DNA from: Actinomycetota bacterium
Lineage (GTDB): Bacteria; Actinomycetota; Actinomycetes; Actinomycetales; Microbacteriaceae
Length of the DNA stretch: 37,266 bases
Direction of reading: 5' to 3'
Assembly: GCA_009704945.1 (NCBI GenBank)
Contig: WLDG01000010.1
Coordinates: forward strand, 1 to 37,266
Shown in pieces: positions 9,414-17,743 of this stretch. The position numbers and the translations under genes were made by a program. Under the pieces are notes generated by a model that did no database searches, was not told the DNA's origin, and was given only the letters and a program-made list of their open reading frames with translations. Numbering within the stretch: position 1 is the stretch's first letter; every line of letters starts with the position of its first letter.

Positions 9414-9983
9414 TTGCTAGATTTAGAGCACTTGGTCCGCAATGATTCTCACGTGTTAGTAAGAGATAGAGCACTAGACATCAAACTGAACTGGCTGCGT
9501 GCAGCAGTCCTAGGTGCCAATGACGGGATTGTTTCTGTGGCTGGCTTGGTGATGGGAGTGGCCGGCGCGGGAGCCGACCAACCGGCCATTATTTTGGCCG
9601 GAATTGCCGCGTTGGTAGCTGGGGCAATTTCAATGGGTGGTGGCGAGTACATCAGCGTCAGTGCTCAACGTGAGACAGAAGCCTCCGCGGGAAGAAACAG
9701 GTTGAACATAACCGCTCACCCCTGGGCCGCCGCCTGGAGTTCTGCCGCAGCTTTTTCTTTGGGCGCTTCGTTACCGCTGATCGCAATGGCTGGCCCGTGG
9801 GAGCAGAAGGAGTTAGCAACTGCTATTGCAGTAATTTTTGCTCTGACTCTTACCGGGTGGTGGGCAGCGTGGGCAGGAAAGTTTCCGATCGCTAGGTCAA
9901 TTGCTCGTAACGTCGGCGTAAGCATCCTCACCATGGGTCTTTCATTCCTTATCGGTCAGCTACTCGGCGTCACCATCCTCTAA
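9414..9983 (+). CDS. VIT1/CCC1 family iron/manganese transporter, compact form
   Basis: The VIT/CCC1 family moves Fe2+ or Mn2+ out of the cytosol. The protein has 189 residues with five predicted membrane segments, including LRAAVLGANDGIVSVAGLVMGV (TM1), the GGGEYISVSAQ end of TM2 (about 76-84), and three more from about residue 103. Its oddity is that only about 15 residues separate TM2 and TM3, where VIT proteins usually carry a Glu-rich cytoplasmic metal-binding domain. This is therefore the compact VTL-like type. The start is uncertain: TTG at 9414 has AAGG upstream, and in-frame starts up to the GTG near 9453 would also keep the whole core. It is divergent from thrS and 16 nt before mqo. 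Confidence 0.82.
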   Translation: MLDLEHLVRNDSHVLVRDRALDIKLNWLRAAVLGANDGIVSVAGLVMGVAGAGADQPAIILAGIAALVAGAISMGGGEYISVSAQRETEASAGRNRLNITAHPWAAAWSSAAAFSLGASLPLIAMAGPWEQKELATAIAVIFALTLTGWWAAWAGKFPIARSIARNVGVSILTMGLSFLIGQLLGVTIL

Positions 9984-9987
9984 CCAC

Positions 9988-9993
9988 TACCCT
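9988..9993 (+). promoter_or_regulatory. Possible leaderless -10 of mqo
   Basis: TACCCT fits the TANNNT pattern and ends six bases before the GTG start at 10000. No Shine-Dalgarno is visible in the 16-nt gap. The motif is loose and could be chance. Confidence 0.3.
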
Positions 9994-9999
9994 TGTAAC

Positions 10000-11457
10000 G
10001 TGTCCGAGAAAGAAAAATATGACTTTGCGCTAGTCGGCGCTGGCGTCATGTCGGCGACGCTCGCCACTCTTCTCAAAATTGCCAAACCGAATTCGAAGAT
10101 AATCATTTTCGAGCGTCTTCCGCAGGTATCCATGGAATCTTCAGACGCCTGGAACAATGCTGGAACAGGTCATGCTGCTTTATGTGAGCTCAACTACATG
10201 CCAGACAGCAAAGACGGATCATTGCCAGATCCAAAGAAGGCAATCGCAATCAATGAGCAATTTCAAATGTCAAGAGCATTCTGGGCTTATTGCATTGAGC
10301 AAGGCATATTGTCCGACCCTGCTTCATTCATTAGAACCGTTCCGCACATGTCTTTTGTGACTACCGATAAAGACATTGATTACCTAAGTCGCAGACATAA
10401 AGTCTTAGCCGATCAGCCACTCTTTGAAGGCATGGAATATTCAACTTCAACCAAGCAAATCAGCCAGTGGGCACCTTTGATCATGGACGGTCGTGCGCCG
10501 GGAAATGTGGCAGCAACTTGGATTGAACAAGGCACCGATGTTGATTACGGTGAAATGACAAGACAGCTAATCAATTGGCTAAAGTCCAAGAAGGTTTCCG
10601 TCGAAACAAATGTCGAAGTGAAACGGCTATATCAGTTTCCTTCGGGGTCTTGGCAAATCTTCCTCGGAACTTCTAGTAACCGCCTCATTGAAGCCGACCG
10701 AGTTTTCGTCGGCGCGGGAGGCTGGGCCTTGAAGCTTCTTCAATCTGCGAAGATTCCCCAAATCAAGGGCTATGGCACATTTCCAGTTAGCGGACACTTT
10801 CTTCGCACCGACAACCCTGAAATAGTTGCCAGACACAATGCCAAGGTCTATTCACAAGCTCCAGTCGGAGCTCCGCCCATGTCAGTGCCACACCTTGATA
10901 AGAGAGTTGTAAATGGCAAGGAGAGCTTGCTTTTTGGACCTTTTGCTGGAATCAACCCGAAGTTCCTCAAACATGGCTCGCTATTGGACTTGCCACTGTC
11001 GATCAGACAGCACAATCTATTGCCTTATCTGTCGGTAGCCATCCAAAACTTCGACCTTCTCAAGTACTTGATTAGGGAGATCACTAAATCAAAGAAGCAA
11101 AAGATATCCCAGCTCAAGGAATTCGTACCTAGTGCTCAGGCGAAGGATTGGGTTTACTACGAAGCGGGCCAACGAGCCCAAATAATCAAACCAGTCGGCC
11201 GTAAAGGGATCCTCCAGTTTGGTACCGAAGTAATTGCCTCGACAGATGGAACCATCTCAGGATTGCTTGGAGCAAGCCCTGGCGCATCTGTCTCAGTGGC
11301 GATCATGATGGAAGTTGTCGAAAAAATGCTGGGACAGTCAGTGGTTGGCCAGCTTAAGGAAAGAGTTCCTGGGATGATGGGCAACTTGAATTCCGATTCA
11401 ATAGCAGCCAAGAAGAACTTACGTTCGACGGCAAAAATTCTAAAGCTGAAAGCCTAA
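10000..11457 (+). CDS. mqo: Malate:quinone oxidoreductase
   Basis: Mqo is a peripheral membrane FAD enzyme that oxidises malate to oxaloacetate and passes electrons to quinones. It is the usual actinobacterial TCA-cycle alternative to soluble malate dehydrogenase. The 485 residues begin with the FAD-binding GAGVMSATLATLL (about 13-25), then WNNAGTGHAALCELNY, the Mqo signature, and end with LLGASPGASVSVAIM, typical of the family C-terminal FAD contact. The start is GTG at 10000. With acnA at 18892-21564 it marks a working TCA cycle. The gene ends five bases from the tRNA-Val 3' end on the opposite strand. Confidence 0.96.
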   Translation: MSEKEKYDFALVGAGVMSATLATLLKIAKPNSKIIIFERLPQVSMESSDAWNNAGTGHAALCELNYMPDSKDGSLPDPKKAIAINEQFQMSRAFWAYCIEQGILSDPASFIRTVPHMSFVTTDKDIDYLSRRHKVLADQPLFEGMEYSTSTKQISQWAPLIMDGRAPGNVAATWIEQGTDVDYGEMTRQLINWLKSKKVSVETNVEVKRLYQFPSGSWQIFLGTSSNRLIEADRVFVGAGGWALKLLQSAKIPQIKGYGTFPVSGHFLRTDNPEIVARHNAKVYSQAPVGAPPMSVPHLDKRVVNGKESLLFGPFAGINPKFLKHGSLLDLPLSIRQHNLLPYLSVAIQNFDLLKYLIREITKSKKQKISQLKEFVPSAQAKDWVYYEAGQRAQIIKPVGRKGILQFGTEVIASTDGTISGLLGASPGASVSVAIMMEVVEKMLGQSVVGQLKERVPGMMGNLNSDSIAAKKNLRSTAKILKLKA

Positions 11458-11461
11458 AAAC

Positions 11462-11536
11462 TGGTGGGCGATACTGGGTTCGAACCAGTGACCTCTTCCG
11501 TGTCAGGGAAGCGCGCTACCACTGCGCCAATCGCCC
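11462..11536 (-). tRNA. tRNA-Val (GAC)
   Basis: Minus-strand cloverleaf of 75 nt: acceptor GGGCGAT paired with ATCGCCC, D-arm GCGCAGTGGTAGCGC, anticodon stem CTTCC/GGAAG with loop CTGACAC (anticodon GAC), and T-loop GGTTCGAACCC. The 3' CCA is encoded, unlike the two tRNAs upstream. A run of five T follows directly (11456-11460), so the tRNA acceptor plus T-run may end the transcript. It is the last of three tRNAs transcribed together. Confidence 0.95.
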
Positions 11537-11547
11537 GTCTGTCCAAG

Positions 11548-11618
11548 AGGTGAAGACGGGATTTGAACCCGTGTACACGGCTTTGCAGGCCGCTGCCTCG
11601 CCTCTCGGCCACTCCACC
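11548..11618 (-). tRNA. tRNA-Cys (GCA)
   Basis: Minus-strand cloverleaf of 71 nt: acceptor GGTGGAG with CTTCACC (one G-U), anticodon loop CTGCAAA (anticodon GCA), T-arm ACGGGTTCAAATCCCGT, and discriminator U as expected for tRNA-Cys. No CCA is encoded. Only 11 nt separate it from tRNA-Val. Confidence 0.95.
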
Positions 11619-11640
11619 GTTTCAAAGGTGAACCTCTGAG

Positions 11641-11713
11641 AGCGGATGACGAGACTCGAACTCGCGACCCTCACCTTGGCAAGGTGATGCGCTACCAACT
11701 GCGCTACATCCGC
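11641..11713 (-). tRNA. tRNA-Gly (GCC)
   Basis: Minus-strand cloverleaf of 73 nt: acceptor GCGGATG with CATCCGC, D-arm GCGCAGTTGGTAGCGC, anticodon stem TCACC/GGTGA with loop TTGCCAA (anticodon GCC), and T-arm GAGTTCGAGTCTC. No encoded CCA. It is the first gene of the tRNA cluster, about 22 nt downstream of an extended -10 motif. Confidence 0.96.
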
Positions 11714-11734
11714 ACTGCTCTTTCGAACATTGAG

Positions 11735-11744
11735 ATTATGCCAC
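11735..11744 (-). promoter_or_regulatory. Extended -10 promoter of the tRNA-Gly-Cys-Val cluster
   Basis: The minus strand reads GTGGCATAAT, an extended -10 (TGnCATAAT). Transcription would begin about 7 nt further on, leaving a leader of about 15 nt before tRNA-Gly. The -35 region at 17 nt is poor. The identical ten bases occur upstream of sigA (34184-34193). Confidence 0.55.
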
Positions 11745-11761
11745 ATTTCTGGATTATGCAT

Positions 11762-11794
11762 AAAAGAAAAGGGGGCGGGAACCCCACCCCTTTT
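11762..11794 (-). terminator. Intrinsic terminator of amtB
   Basis: On the minus strand, 13 nt after the amtB stop, AAAAGGGG pairs with CCCCTTTT. An inner GGG/CCC pairing is separated from it by a small internal mismatch, and T-rich CTTTT follows. This is a plausible Rho-independent terminator just before the tRNA promoter. Confidence 0.6.
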
Positions 11795-11806
11795 CCTTAC
11801 TGCTTA

Positions 11807-13024
11807 TTAGGCCCGCTCGTCCTGCCCAAAGCTGTATGCCGCTTCGCCATGGACAACTAAGTCAACTCCGGCGATCTCATCCTCACTCTTGACCCTGAAG
11901 CCCATTGTCTTTTCAATGGCGAGACCAATCAGTAAGGCAGCTGTGAAGCTGTAGATAAGGACTCCGAACGCAGCGATTGTTTGCACCAGCAATTGGCCTA
12001 GGTCTCCACCGGTGAAAAGTCCGGTGTCGATTGCAAAGAAACCAAGGTACAGAGTTCCGATAAGACCAGCCACCAGGTGGATACCAACAACATCTAGCGA
12101 ATCGTCATATCCCAGCTTGAATTTCAGTTCGACGGCTAATGCAGAGGCGATACCGGCGATGGCGCCAAGAACCAAAGCCCACAGAGGAGTTACATTCGCA
12201 CATGCAGGAGTAATTGCAACAAGACCCGCAATGGCCCCAGAAGCAGCACCAATAGATGTGGCCTTGCCCTCTCGCAGCTTTTCAATAACAAGCCATCCCA
12301 AGACCGATGCGGCAGTTGCACCAATCGTATTTACAGTTATCAATCCAGCATTCGCCATTCCATTTAGGAATTCAGCTCCAACGTTAAATCCGAACCAGCC
12401 AAACCAAAGAAGGGCAGCTCCCAGAAGAACCAGAGGAACGTTGTGAGGCTGCATTATTCCTTTTGCGAAACCAAATCGTTTTCCAAGCACAATTGCGAGG
12501 GCTAAAGCAGCAGCACCTGCGCTGATGTGCACAGCAGTGCCACCCGCATAGTCAATTACAGACGAAGTACCCAGCCAGCTTCCAAGCTCCATGATCCAAC
12601 CGCCACCCCAAACCCATGACGCGACTGGGAAGTAAACAAGCGTGGCCCATACACCGGCAAAAACAAGCCACGGTCCGAATTTCGCACGGTCTGCGATTGA
12701 GCCAGAAATCAATGCCACCGTAATGATTGCGAAGGTTGAGCCATATGCAGCACCAATTAGTTCATCGTTACCCAAACCCTCAAGGGCGAAGTTGCTGAAT
12801 GGGTTACCCGAGAAATCAGTGGGTGAAGAGACAGCCGACATGCTGAAGCCGTAAAGAATCCAAAGAACCCCAATAAGTGCCAAAGACCCAAAACTCATCA
12901 TCATCATGCTCACAACGCTCTTGGCCTTGACGAGTCCTCCGTAGAAAAATGCGAGGCCCGGCGTCATCAATAAAACCAAAGCCGTCGCCACTACGGCCCA
13001 GGTAAGTGTTCCAGTGTCCAACAT
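11807..13024 (-). CDS. amtB: Ammonium transporter AmtB
   Basis: Amt proteins are trimeric membrane channels for ammonium uptake. The protein has 405 residues and about 11 membrane helices. N-terminal TPGLAFFYGGLV and MMMMSFGS are typical. The two pore histidines lie in GGTAVHISAG and VVGIHLVAG. The C-terminal tail (KSEDEIAGVDLVVHGEAAY) is the conserved PII-contacting region, so a GlnK partner is expected, yet no glnK follows the gene: it is followed by a terminator and tRNAs. The start is ATG at 13024 with AAAGGA six bases upstream. A GlnR-like box lies about 70 nt upstream. Confidence 0.96.
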   Translation of the reverse strand: MLDTGTLTWAVVATALVLLMTPGLAFFYGGLVKAKSVVSMMMMSFGSLALIGVLWILYGFSMSAVSSPTDFSGNPFSNFALEGLGNDELIGAAYGSTFAIITVALISGSIADRAKFGPWLVFAGVWATLVYFPVASWVWGGGWIMELGSWLGTSSVIDYAGGTAVHISAGAAALALAIVLGKRFGFAKGIMQPHNVPLVLLGAALLWFGWFGFNVGAEFLNGMANAGLITVNTIGATAASVLGWLVIEKLREGKATSIGAASGAIAGLVAITPACANVTPLWALVLGAIAGIASALAVELKFKLGYDDSLDVVGIHLVAGLIGTLYLGFFAIDTGLFTGGDLGQLLVQTIAAFGVLIYSFTAALLIGLAIEKTMGFRVKSEDEIAGVDLVVHGEAAYSFGQDERA

Positions 13025-13094
13025 AGAAATCCTTTCGCTAGCCAGCTAATGGACACAGCCTGAACCTGACATGTTTCAGTGAATCGCATCGCAT

Positions 13095-13110
13095 GTTAAT
13101 TCCTTGTTAC
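13095..13110 (-). promoter_or_regulatory. Candidate GlnR-type nitrogen-control box upstream of amtB
   Basis: The minus strand reads GTAAC, six bases, TTAAC. The spacing and the first half-site match the actinobacterial GlnR pattern GTnAC-n6-GaAAC; the second half-site is only a partial match. It lies in the 130-nt region between amtB and the divergent nhaA, where an amtB regulator would be expected. No glnR gene is in the window. Confidence 0.35.
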
Positions 13111-13143
13111 AAGTCTCAAAAAACTTTAGGTATCCTTGGAAGC

Positions 13144-13149
13144 CGGAGG
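13144..13149 (+). promoter_or_regulatory. Ribosome binding site deciding the nhaA start
   Basis: CGGAGG ends five bases before GTG at 13155, supporting that start instead of a TTG 51 nt upstream, which lacks a Shine-Dalgarno. Confidence 0.7.
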
Positions 13150-13154
13150 CCCCC

Positions 13155-14288
13155 GTGAAAAGCGATCGTTCTGCTGCTTTGCTCTTGCTCGGAGCGGCGA
13201 TACTAGGACTAGTGCTAGCAAATAGCCCAGTTGGATTTGCCCTATTGGATTTGAAAGCAACCAACGTGGGTATTGAAGCCCTAAATCTCTCGTTGCCAAT
13301 CCAGAAGTGGACTTCAGACTTACTCTTGGCGGCGTTTTTCTTGGTAGCTGGCTTGGAGCTGAAGTACGAGCTCAGTAAAGGGGTTCTATCCAAGCTATCC
13401 ACGGCTTTAGTTCCAGTGGTGGCTGGTATCGGAGGAATAGCTATTCCTGCACTGGTTTATTCGTACTTTAACTGGGGAACCGAATACATGGTCGGGTGGC
13501 CGATCCCAACGGCAACAGACATTGCTTTTGCTCTGGGTGTTCTAGCTATCTTTGGAAGAGGCCTGCCTAAAGCGGCCAGAGTTTTCCTTCTAGCACTAGC
13601 AATCTTCGATGACCTCGTTGCAATCATGGTTATTGCAATTTTCTATACGGACAACCTAGCGATCGAATGGCTCTTCGCGGCGGCCTTAGTACTAGCAGCC
13701 CACGCCATTGCGGAAAGAGTCCCCCGGATTCCAATTGTCGCCATTCGATTTCTAAGTTTCGGATTGGCTTGGTATGCCGTGTATCAATCCGGTGTCCACG
13801 CAACAATCGCCGGTGTGGCGATGGGATTAATCATTCCGGCCACTCGTTCACATTCCCTGGTTGCAAAGATTCAGCCTTGGACCAACACGGTTGCTCTGCC
13901 AGTGTTTGCGTTTTTTGCGGTTTCTATCGCATTGCCTACATTCGAAGGCGAAGTCTCTTCAGTCTTCAATGGAATCGCCATTGCCCTGCCTGTGGGCAAG
14001 ATCGTAGGAATCACCGCGTTTGCCCTGCTCGCCAACTTGTTAGCCGAGAAATCCGCTCGTCTAAATCTTCACCCGTTGGACTTTGCAGCAGTGGCTGGTT
14101 TAGCAGGAATTGGTTTCACCGTTTCCCTACTAATGACGAAGCTGGCATTTGAGTCAATGCCCGAGATTAGAGCGGAGGCAACCCTTGCGGTGATTGTTGG
14201 GTCACTACTATCGCTGGCCTTCGGTGCCTACCTATCCCAGCTCCGCGGTCGACACTATGCCAAGCTGGCCAAGCAGCAAGATCAATAA
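13155..14288 (+). CDS. nhaA: NhaA, Na+/H+ antiporter
   Basis: NhaA exchanges external protons for internal sodium, controlling pH and salt balance. With the GTG start at 13155 the protein is 377 residues, close to the E. coli length, with about 12 membrane helices. The discontinuous-helix motif TATDIAFALGVLA (conserved Asp) and the ion-binding Asp pair in LAIFDDLVAI are both intact. An in-frame TTG at 13104 would add 17 residues without a ribosome site. Its last 7 nt overlap the convergent zapE. Identity is firm. Confidence 0.94.
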   Translation: MKSDRSAALLLLGAAILGLVLANSPVGFALLDLKATNVGIEALNLSLPIQKWTSDLLLAAFFLVAGLELKYELSKGVLSKLSTALVPVVAGIGGIAIPALVYSYFNWGTEYMVGWPIPTATDIAFALGVLAIFGRGLPKAARVFLLALAIFDDLVAIMVIAIFYTDNLAIEWLFAAALVLAAHAIAERVPRIPIVAIRFLSFGLAWYAVYQSGVHATIAGVAMGLIIPATRSHSLVAKIQPWTNTVALPVFAFFAVSIALPTFEGEVSSVFNGIAIALPVGKIVGITAFALLANLLAEKSARLNLHPLDFAAVAGLAGIGFTVSLLMTKLAFESMPEIRAEATLAVIVGSLLSLAFGAYLSQLRGRHYAKLAKQQDQ

Positions 14289-15283
14289 AGCTCGCTGAGA
14301 GCTCCAATTCTTGATACGGCACGAAGGTACTTTTTGCGATACCCGCCACCAAGCATGTCCTTGCTGAACACCTCTGTCGCTGCGATGTCACCAGATGTTC
14401 TGATAGGAATTTGCTGCTCATATAGTCGATCAACAAAAACTACCAATCTCAAAGCAGCCACCTGATCATGCAGCTCAAAAACATCCGAGATAGCCAATGC
14501 CCCAACATCGGACAGTAATTTTCTGAACTTGGTTGGATGAAGCTTTGCCAGGTGACCCAGCAATTCGGAAAATTTGTCGAGGTAGGGGTCGCTTTGGATA
14601 GATAGCCAATCCAAAAGTTCACGCTCGTCGAGATTGCGAGAATGAGCTTCAATGTCGCGGTGTCGGTAATCCTCGCCATCAACCGAAAGGATCAAGAACC
14701 TCTCACCAATGCCAGCTATCTCCCGCTTGAAATCCTCAGCTGCAAATCTGCCCTGGCCTAATGCGTTCGGCGGCGTGTTACTAGTGGCAGCAAATCGAAC
14801 TCCTTCACCGGTAAGTTCTTTTAGAAATCTGGACATGATCATGGTGTCTCCAGGATCATCTAATTCAAATTCATCAATACAAATCAGTCCGTAATCTCTA
14901 AAGCGCTTGATTGCCTCCGTAAATCCCAGATAGCCAACAATCGAAGTAAATTCGAGAAAGCTACCAAATGCCTTCTTTCCGCTGAATTCATGCCAAATTG
15001 CAGCCAGAAGGTGAGTTTTACCAACTCCAAAACCGCCGTCTAGATAAACACCAGGTGCCGGTTCTGTTTTGCTGAAAAGTTTTCCACGCACTGGTGTTAC
15101 GAATTGTTTAGCTGCAGCTAAGGCGCCTGCTTGGGCAGGAAATCTCTGGTCTGGCTTGTAATTTTCAAAGCGGGCTTTAGAAAACTCTGGGGGCGGCTGT
15201 AACTGTCGCATAAGCTCTTCTACGGAGATCTCCGGGAATTGCTCGCAAAGGGAATTCACGCCCTGAGGCCGCTGTTCTCTCAA
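14282..15283 (-). CDS. zapE: ZapE/AFG1-like ATPase
   Basis: AFG1-like P-loop ATPases include E. coli ZapE, a division-associated protein. About 333 residues: the N-terminal [13 protein letters not shown] motif seen in actinobacterial members, Walker [12 protein letters not shown] (about 83-93), Walker [15 protein letters not shown] (about 132-145) and the arginine-rich [17 protein letters not shown]. The start is unclear: TTG at 15283, GTG at 15259 and ATG at 15211 are all in frame. Conservation around PEISVEEL argues for a start upstream of 15211. The upstream starts overlap the leader of the divergent sseA. Convergent with nhaA. Confidence 0.86.
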   Translation of the reverse strand: MREQRPQGVNSLCEQFPEISVEELMRQLQPPPEFSKARFENYKPDQRFPAQAGALAAAKQFVTPVRGKLFSKTEPAPGVYLDGGFGVGKTHLLAAIWHEFSGKKAFGSFLEFTSIVGYLGFTEAIKRFRDYGLICIDEFELDDPGDTMIMSRFLKELTGEGVRFAATSNTPPNALGQGRFAAEDFKREIAGIGERFLILSVDGEDYRHRDIEAHSRNLDERELLDWLSIQSDPYLDKFSELLGHLAKLHPTKFRKLLSDVGALAISDVFELHDQVAALRLVVFVDRLYEQQIPIRTSGDIAATEVFSKDMLGGGYRKKYLRAVSRIGALSELY

Positions 15284-15303
15284 TTAGATCACCACCAAGT
15301 CGA

Positions 15304-15309
15304 TAGTTT
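15304..15309 (+). promoter_or_regulatory. Possible -10 of the sseA operon
   Basis: TAGTTT lies 19 nt before the ATG at 15329, leaving a short leader with GGAAG. There is no clear -35 box. Confidence 0.3.
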
Positions 15310-15328
15310 AGGCAGATTGGAAGCTGTT

Positions 15329-16204
15329 ATGACCAAGGAAGCAAAGATTAGCGAGTATGCCCATCCAGAGGTTCTGGTAACCACTGAATGGCTCGCCGAG
15401 AATCTCGGGAAAGTAGTAGTAGTTGAGTCAAATGAAGACATCTTGCTCTACGACACGTGTCACATTCCTAGTGCTATAAAGCTCGACTGGCACACGGATC
15501 TCAATGACAAAATTCGTCGCGATTACCTAAATGGTGAGGGGTTTGCCAAGCTGATGAGCGCCAAAGGCATATCTCGCGAAGACACCATTGTTATTTATGG
15601 CGACAAATCCAACTGGTGGGCTGCTTACGCTTTTTGGGTTTTCAAGCTCTTTGGTCACGAGAATGTTTGTTTACTCGATGGCGGCAGGCTCAAATGGGTA
15701 GCTGAGGGTCGAGAACTCAGTAAAGAAGTTCCGGCTCGACCCACCACCAACTATCCAGTTGTCGAACGTCACGATTCAAAAATCCGAGCTTTCAGAGATG
15801 ACATTGCAAAGCACACCCCAGCTCCACTGATTGACATTCGTTCTCCACAGGAATACACGGGTGAGCGTCTTCACATGCCCGATTATCCAAATGAAGGAGC
15901 CGCTCGAGGCGGTCACATCCCTTCGGCTAAGAATGTTCCATGGGGCAAGCTAGTTCAAGAGGATTCCACATTCAAACCAAAGAGCGAACTTGAGCAACTT
16001 CTGTTTGTTGAGACAGGGTTCTCTCCGAACGATCCATTCATCACCTACTGCCGAATCGGAGAGCGATCTTCTCTGACCTGGTTTGCACTGAAGTACCTAC
16101 TCGGAGTAAAGGATGTTCGCAATTACGACGGTAGCTGGACGGAGTGGGGCAACCTCGTTGGCGTTCCAATCGCTGTAGGTGAAGAGCCTGGAGTATTTGC
16201 TTGA
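15329..16204 (+). CDS. sseA: Thiosulfate sulfurtransferase (rhodanese, SseA/CysA type)
   Basis: Two-domain rhodanese that transfers sulfur from a donor to a thiol acceptor through a cysteine persulfide. With ATG at 15329 it has 291 residues. The inactive N-terminal domain includes [20 protein letters not shown] and [12 protein letters not shown]. The catalytic domain carries Cys241 in YCRIGERSS and ends [11 protein letters not shown]. This is very close to the mycobacterial CysA2/CysA3 proteins. An in-frame upstream start at 15239 would run through the zapE region and lacks support. Its stop overlaps the sufE start by four bases, which suggests the two act together in moving persulfide sulfur. 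Confidence 0.93.
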   Translation: MTKEAKISEYAHPEVLVTTEWLAENLGKVVVVESNEDILLYDTCHIPSAIKLDWHTDLNDKIRRDYLNGEGFAKLMSAKGISREDTIVIYGDKSNWWAAYAFWVFKLFGHENVCLLDGGRLKWVAEGRELSKEVPARPTTNYPVVERHDSKIRAFRDDIAKHTPAPLIDIRSPQEYTGERLHMPDYPNEGAARGGHIPSAKNVPWGKLVQEDSTFKPKSELEQLLFVETGFSPNDPFITYCRIGERSSLTWFALKYLLGVKDVRNYDGSWTEWGNLVGVPIAVGEEPGVFA

Positions 16205-16620
16205 AACCAGAGCAGGAAATTGCAGAGGAGTTTCAACTGACTCCAGACGCTCAAAAACTCGAGTTGCTGCTTGAGTACAGCGAGTCACTGCCAGAGCCGC
16301 CAGCAAGGTATGGAGAAAATCCTCATCTTATGGAAAGAGTAGAAGAGTGTCAGGCACCGGTATTCATTGCAGTTGAGGGCACTGCGGAAAAAGTTGACAT
16401 CTTTTTTTCAGCACCAGAAGAAGCTCCCACCACTCGGGGGTTCGCGGCAATCCTGAACAGGGCTCTTCATGGCAGACCCGCCAAAGAGATTCTTGAGCTC
16501 AGTGATGACTTTCCTTCCGAACTTGGATTGGAAAAACTGATTTCACCATTGCGGGTAAGGGGCATGCGAGGAATGCTCTTCAGAATCAAGCGCAAAACCA
16601 AAGAATTAGTCAGTGAATAG
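16201..16620 (+). CDS. sufE: SufE-like sulfur acceptor protein
   Basis: SufE takes sulfur from a cysteine desulfurase onto its own cysteine and passes it to the SUF iron-sulfur assembly machinery. The 139 residues match the family length. The catalytic Cys is Cys50 in VEECQAPV, in the position of E. coli SufE Cys51. The C-terminal part [13 protein letters not shown] is also typical. The start is TTG at 16201, which shares TTGA with the sseA stop. The tight pairing with a rhodanese suggests SseA may supply or divert sulfur. No sufS or sufBCD is in the window. Confidence 0.9.
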   Translation: MKPEQEIAEEFQLTPDAQKLELLLEYSESLPEPPARYGENPHLMERVEECQAPVFIAVEGTAEKVDIFFSAPEEAPTTRGFAAILNRALHGRPAKEILELSDDFPSELGLEKLISPLRVRGMRGMLFRIKRKTKELVSE

Positions 16621-17152
16621 TTTTGAAACTTTAGACGCGGGTCCCGTTACCGCCTCAATAGTTGTTTCTGCTTCTGGACAGGCAATTTCTGCAGCAGGCA
16701 ACTCAAAGGGGTTGGGTAACAAAACAGACCTAGAACTACTCAAATGGTTTCGCCGGCGCAGTCAGGTTATTCTCACATCAGGCCTCACCGCCGAGTTAGA
16801 GAACTACCGCATGCCACAATCCGCACAGCTTGCAATCCTCAGCAATAATGAGCGCAGCTATCCAGGTTTGGCTGACAACCTAAAGGATGTGATGCTTCTC
16901 AAGGGCGTCGATTCCTATCAGGCTGCTATTACGCGTCTTGCAGACCTCGGCTACCAAAGAATCCACACAGAATTCGGTCCAACGGGATTTTGCGCGTTAG
17001 TAAATGTGGAAGCAGTCGAGGGCTTTATAAGCTCCGTCTCCCCTGGTGGCATTGAAGCCTTCGTTAGAGACAACCAGCTTTCCGCTATGGAGCCCCACTT
17101 CATCGAAGATGAACTCTTCGTTGCTCGAGCTATCGGGCGTGGCAATAAGTAA
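16613..17152 (+). CDS. RibD C-terminal/dihydrofolate reductase-fold protein
   Basis: The 179 residues resemble the NADPH-dependent reductase domain of RibD: SASGQAISA near residue 20, DLELLKWFRRRSQVILTSGLT (about 39-59), HTEFGPTGF, which corresponds to the family's EGGPTL-like loop, and an SPGG segment. There is no deaminase domain, so it is not a full RibD. The substrate is unknown; a pteridine or flavin precursor is possible. The start is GTG at 16613, overlapping the sufE stop by 8 nt. It lies in the sseA-sufE-DUF3000-RNase D run. Confidence 0.75.
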   Translation: MNSFETLDAGPVTASIVVSASGQAISAAGNSKGLGNKTDLELLKWFRRRSQVILTSGLTAELENYRMPQSAQLAILSNNERSYPGLADNLKDVMLLKGVDSYQAAITRLADLGYQRIHTEFGPTGFCALVNVEAVEGFISSVSPGGIEAFVRDNQLSAMEPHFIEDELFVARAIGRGNK

Positions 17153-17182
17153 TTCGCCCAAGGGGCGGGTAATTTTCAGGTT

Positions 17183-17743
17183 GTGGAATTATCTCTAACC
17201 GACATCTCTGAGCCGTTTGCAGGCATGCTACTTGGCTTGCAGCAGGTAACTACACGAGAAGAGATGCAGTTAACTCAGATTCCAAGCCCTAAGGGCATCG
17301 CACCAGAAGCAATTGCACTTTCTATCGAAGTCAACCATGGGGTTGATTCGGATCATGGCGTGAGTCGTTTGGTTTTTTGCAGAGATCAGGCTCAACCCGA
17401 GGGTTGGCATTCTGAGTTCAGAATCATCGGTTATGCAAAAAGCCCCGTTGAATTAGAGCTGGCAAAAGATGAATACTCTGCCAACCTGCCATGGGAATGG
17501 CTAAAGGATGCGTTAAAAAGTCATGGAGCAGAGTTCGGACATGAAGCTGGTACGACAACTACTGTGATTTCAACTGGACATGGAGCTCTTCTAGCGCAAC
17601 CGCAATTTGCTGAACTTGAAATAAGAGCCAGCTGGGCGCCGCTCAACTTTGACCTAAAGACTCATCTACTCGGTTGGATTGACCTTCTAGCCATGATCTC
17701 GGGATTGCCGCCTAGCGAGCAAAAAGTAGCGAGGTTAGGTTGA
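17183..17743 (+). CDS. DUF3000 family protein
   Basis: Actinobacterial protein of unknown function, 186 residues, normally found just before the RNase D-like gene as here. No membrane segment or catalytic motif stands out. Conserved-looking parts are WHSEFRIIGYAKSPVELE (about 75-92) and the C-terminal LLGWIDLLAMISGLPP. The start is GTG at 17183, 30 nt after the preceding gene, and the Shine-Dalgarno is weak. The stop overlaps the next gene by four bases, so co-translation with the nuclease is likely. A role in RNA metabolism can only be guessed from position. Confidence 0.82.
   Translation: MELSLTDISEPFAGMLLGLQQVTTREEMQLTQIPSPKGIAPEAIALSIEVNHGVDSDHGVSRLVFCRDQAQPEGWHSEFRIIGYAKSPVELELAKDEYSANLPWEWLKDALKSHGAEFGHEAGTTTTVISTGHGALLAQPQFAELEIRASWAPLNFDLKTHLLGWIDLLAMISGLPPSEQKVARLG

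Noticed and set aside
12012-12446. 144-codon plus-strand frame opposite amtB
   Set aside because: Its translation is low-complexity Pro/Ala/Thr and lies entirely inside the well-supported amtB gene.
13104-13132. TTGTTA with TAGGTA at 17 nt as an nhaA promoter
   Set aside because: Both hexamers match consensus weakly; not strong enough to list, although the position is reasonable.
13667-14152. 161-codon frame inside nhaA in another reading frame
   Set aside because: Shadow of nhaA: no start context and a protein with scattered Cys/Arg resembling no family.
17155-17167. Short GC hairpin CGCCC-AAG-GGGCG before DUF3000, followed by a few T
   Set aside because: The stem is only five pairs with a three-base loop and the T-run is weak. 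It may be chance; not called as a terminator.
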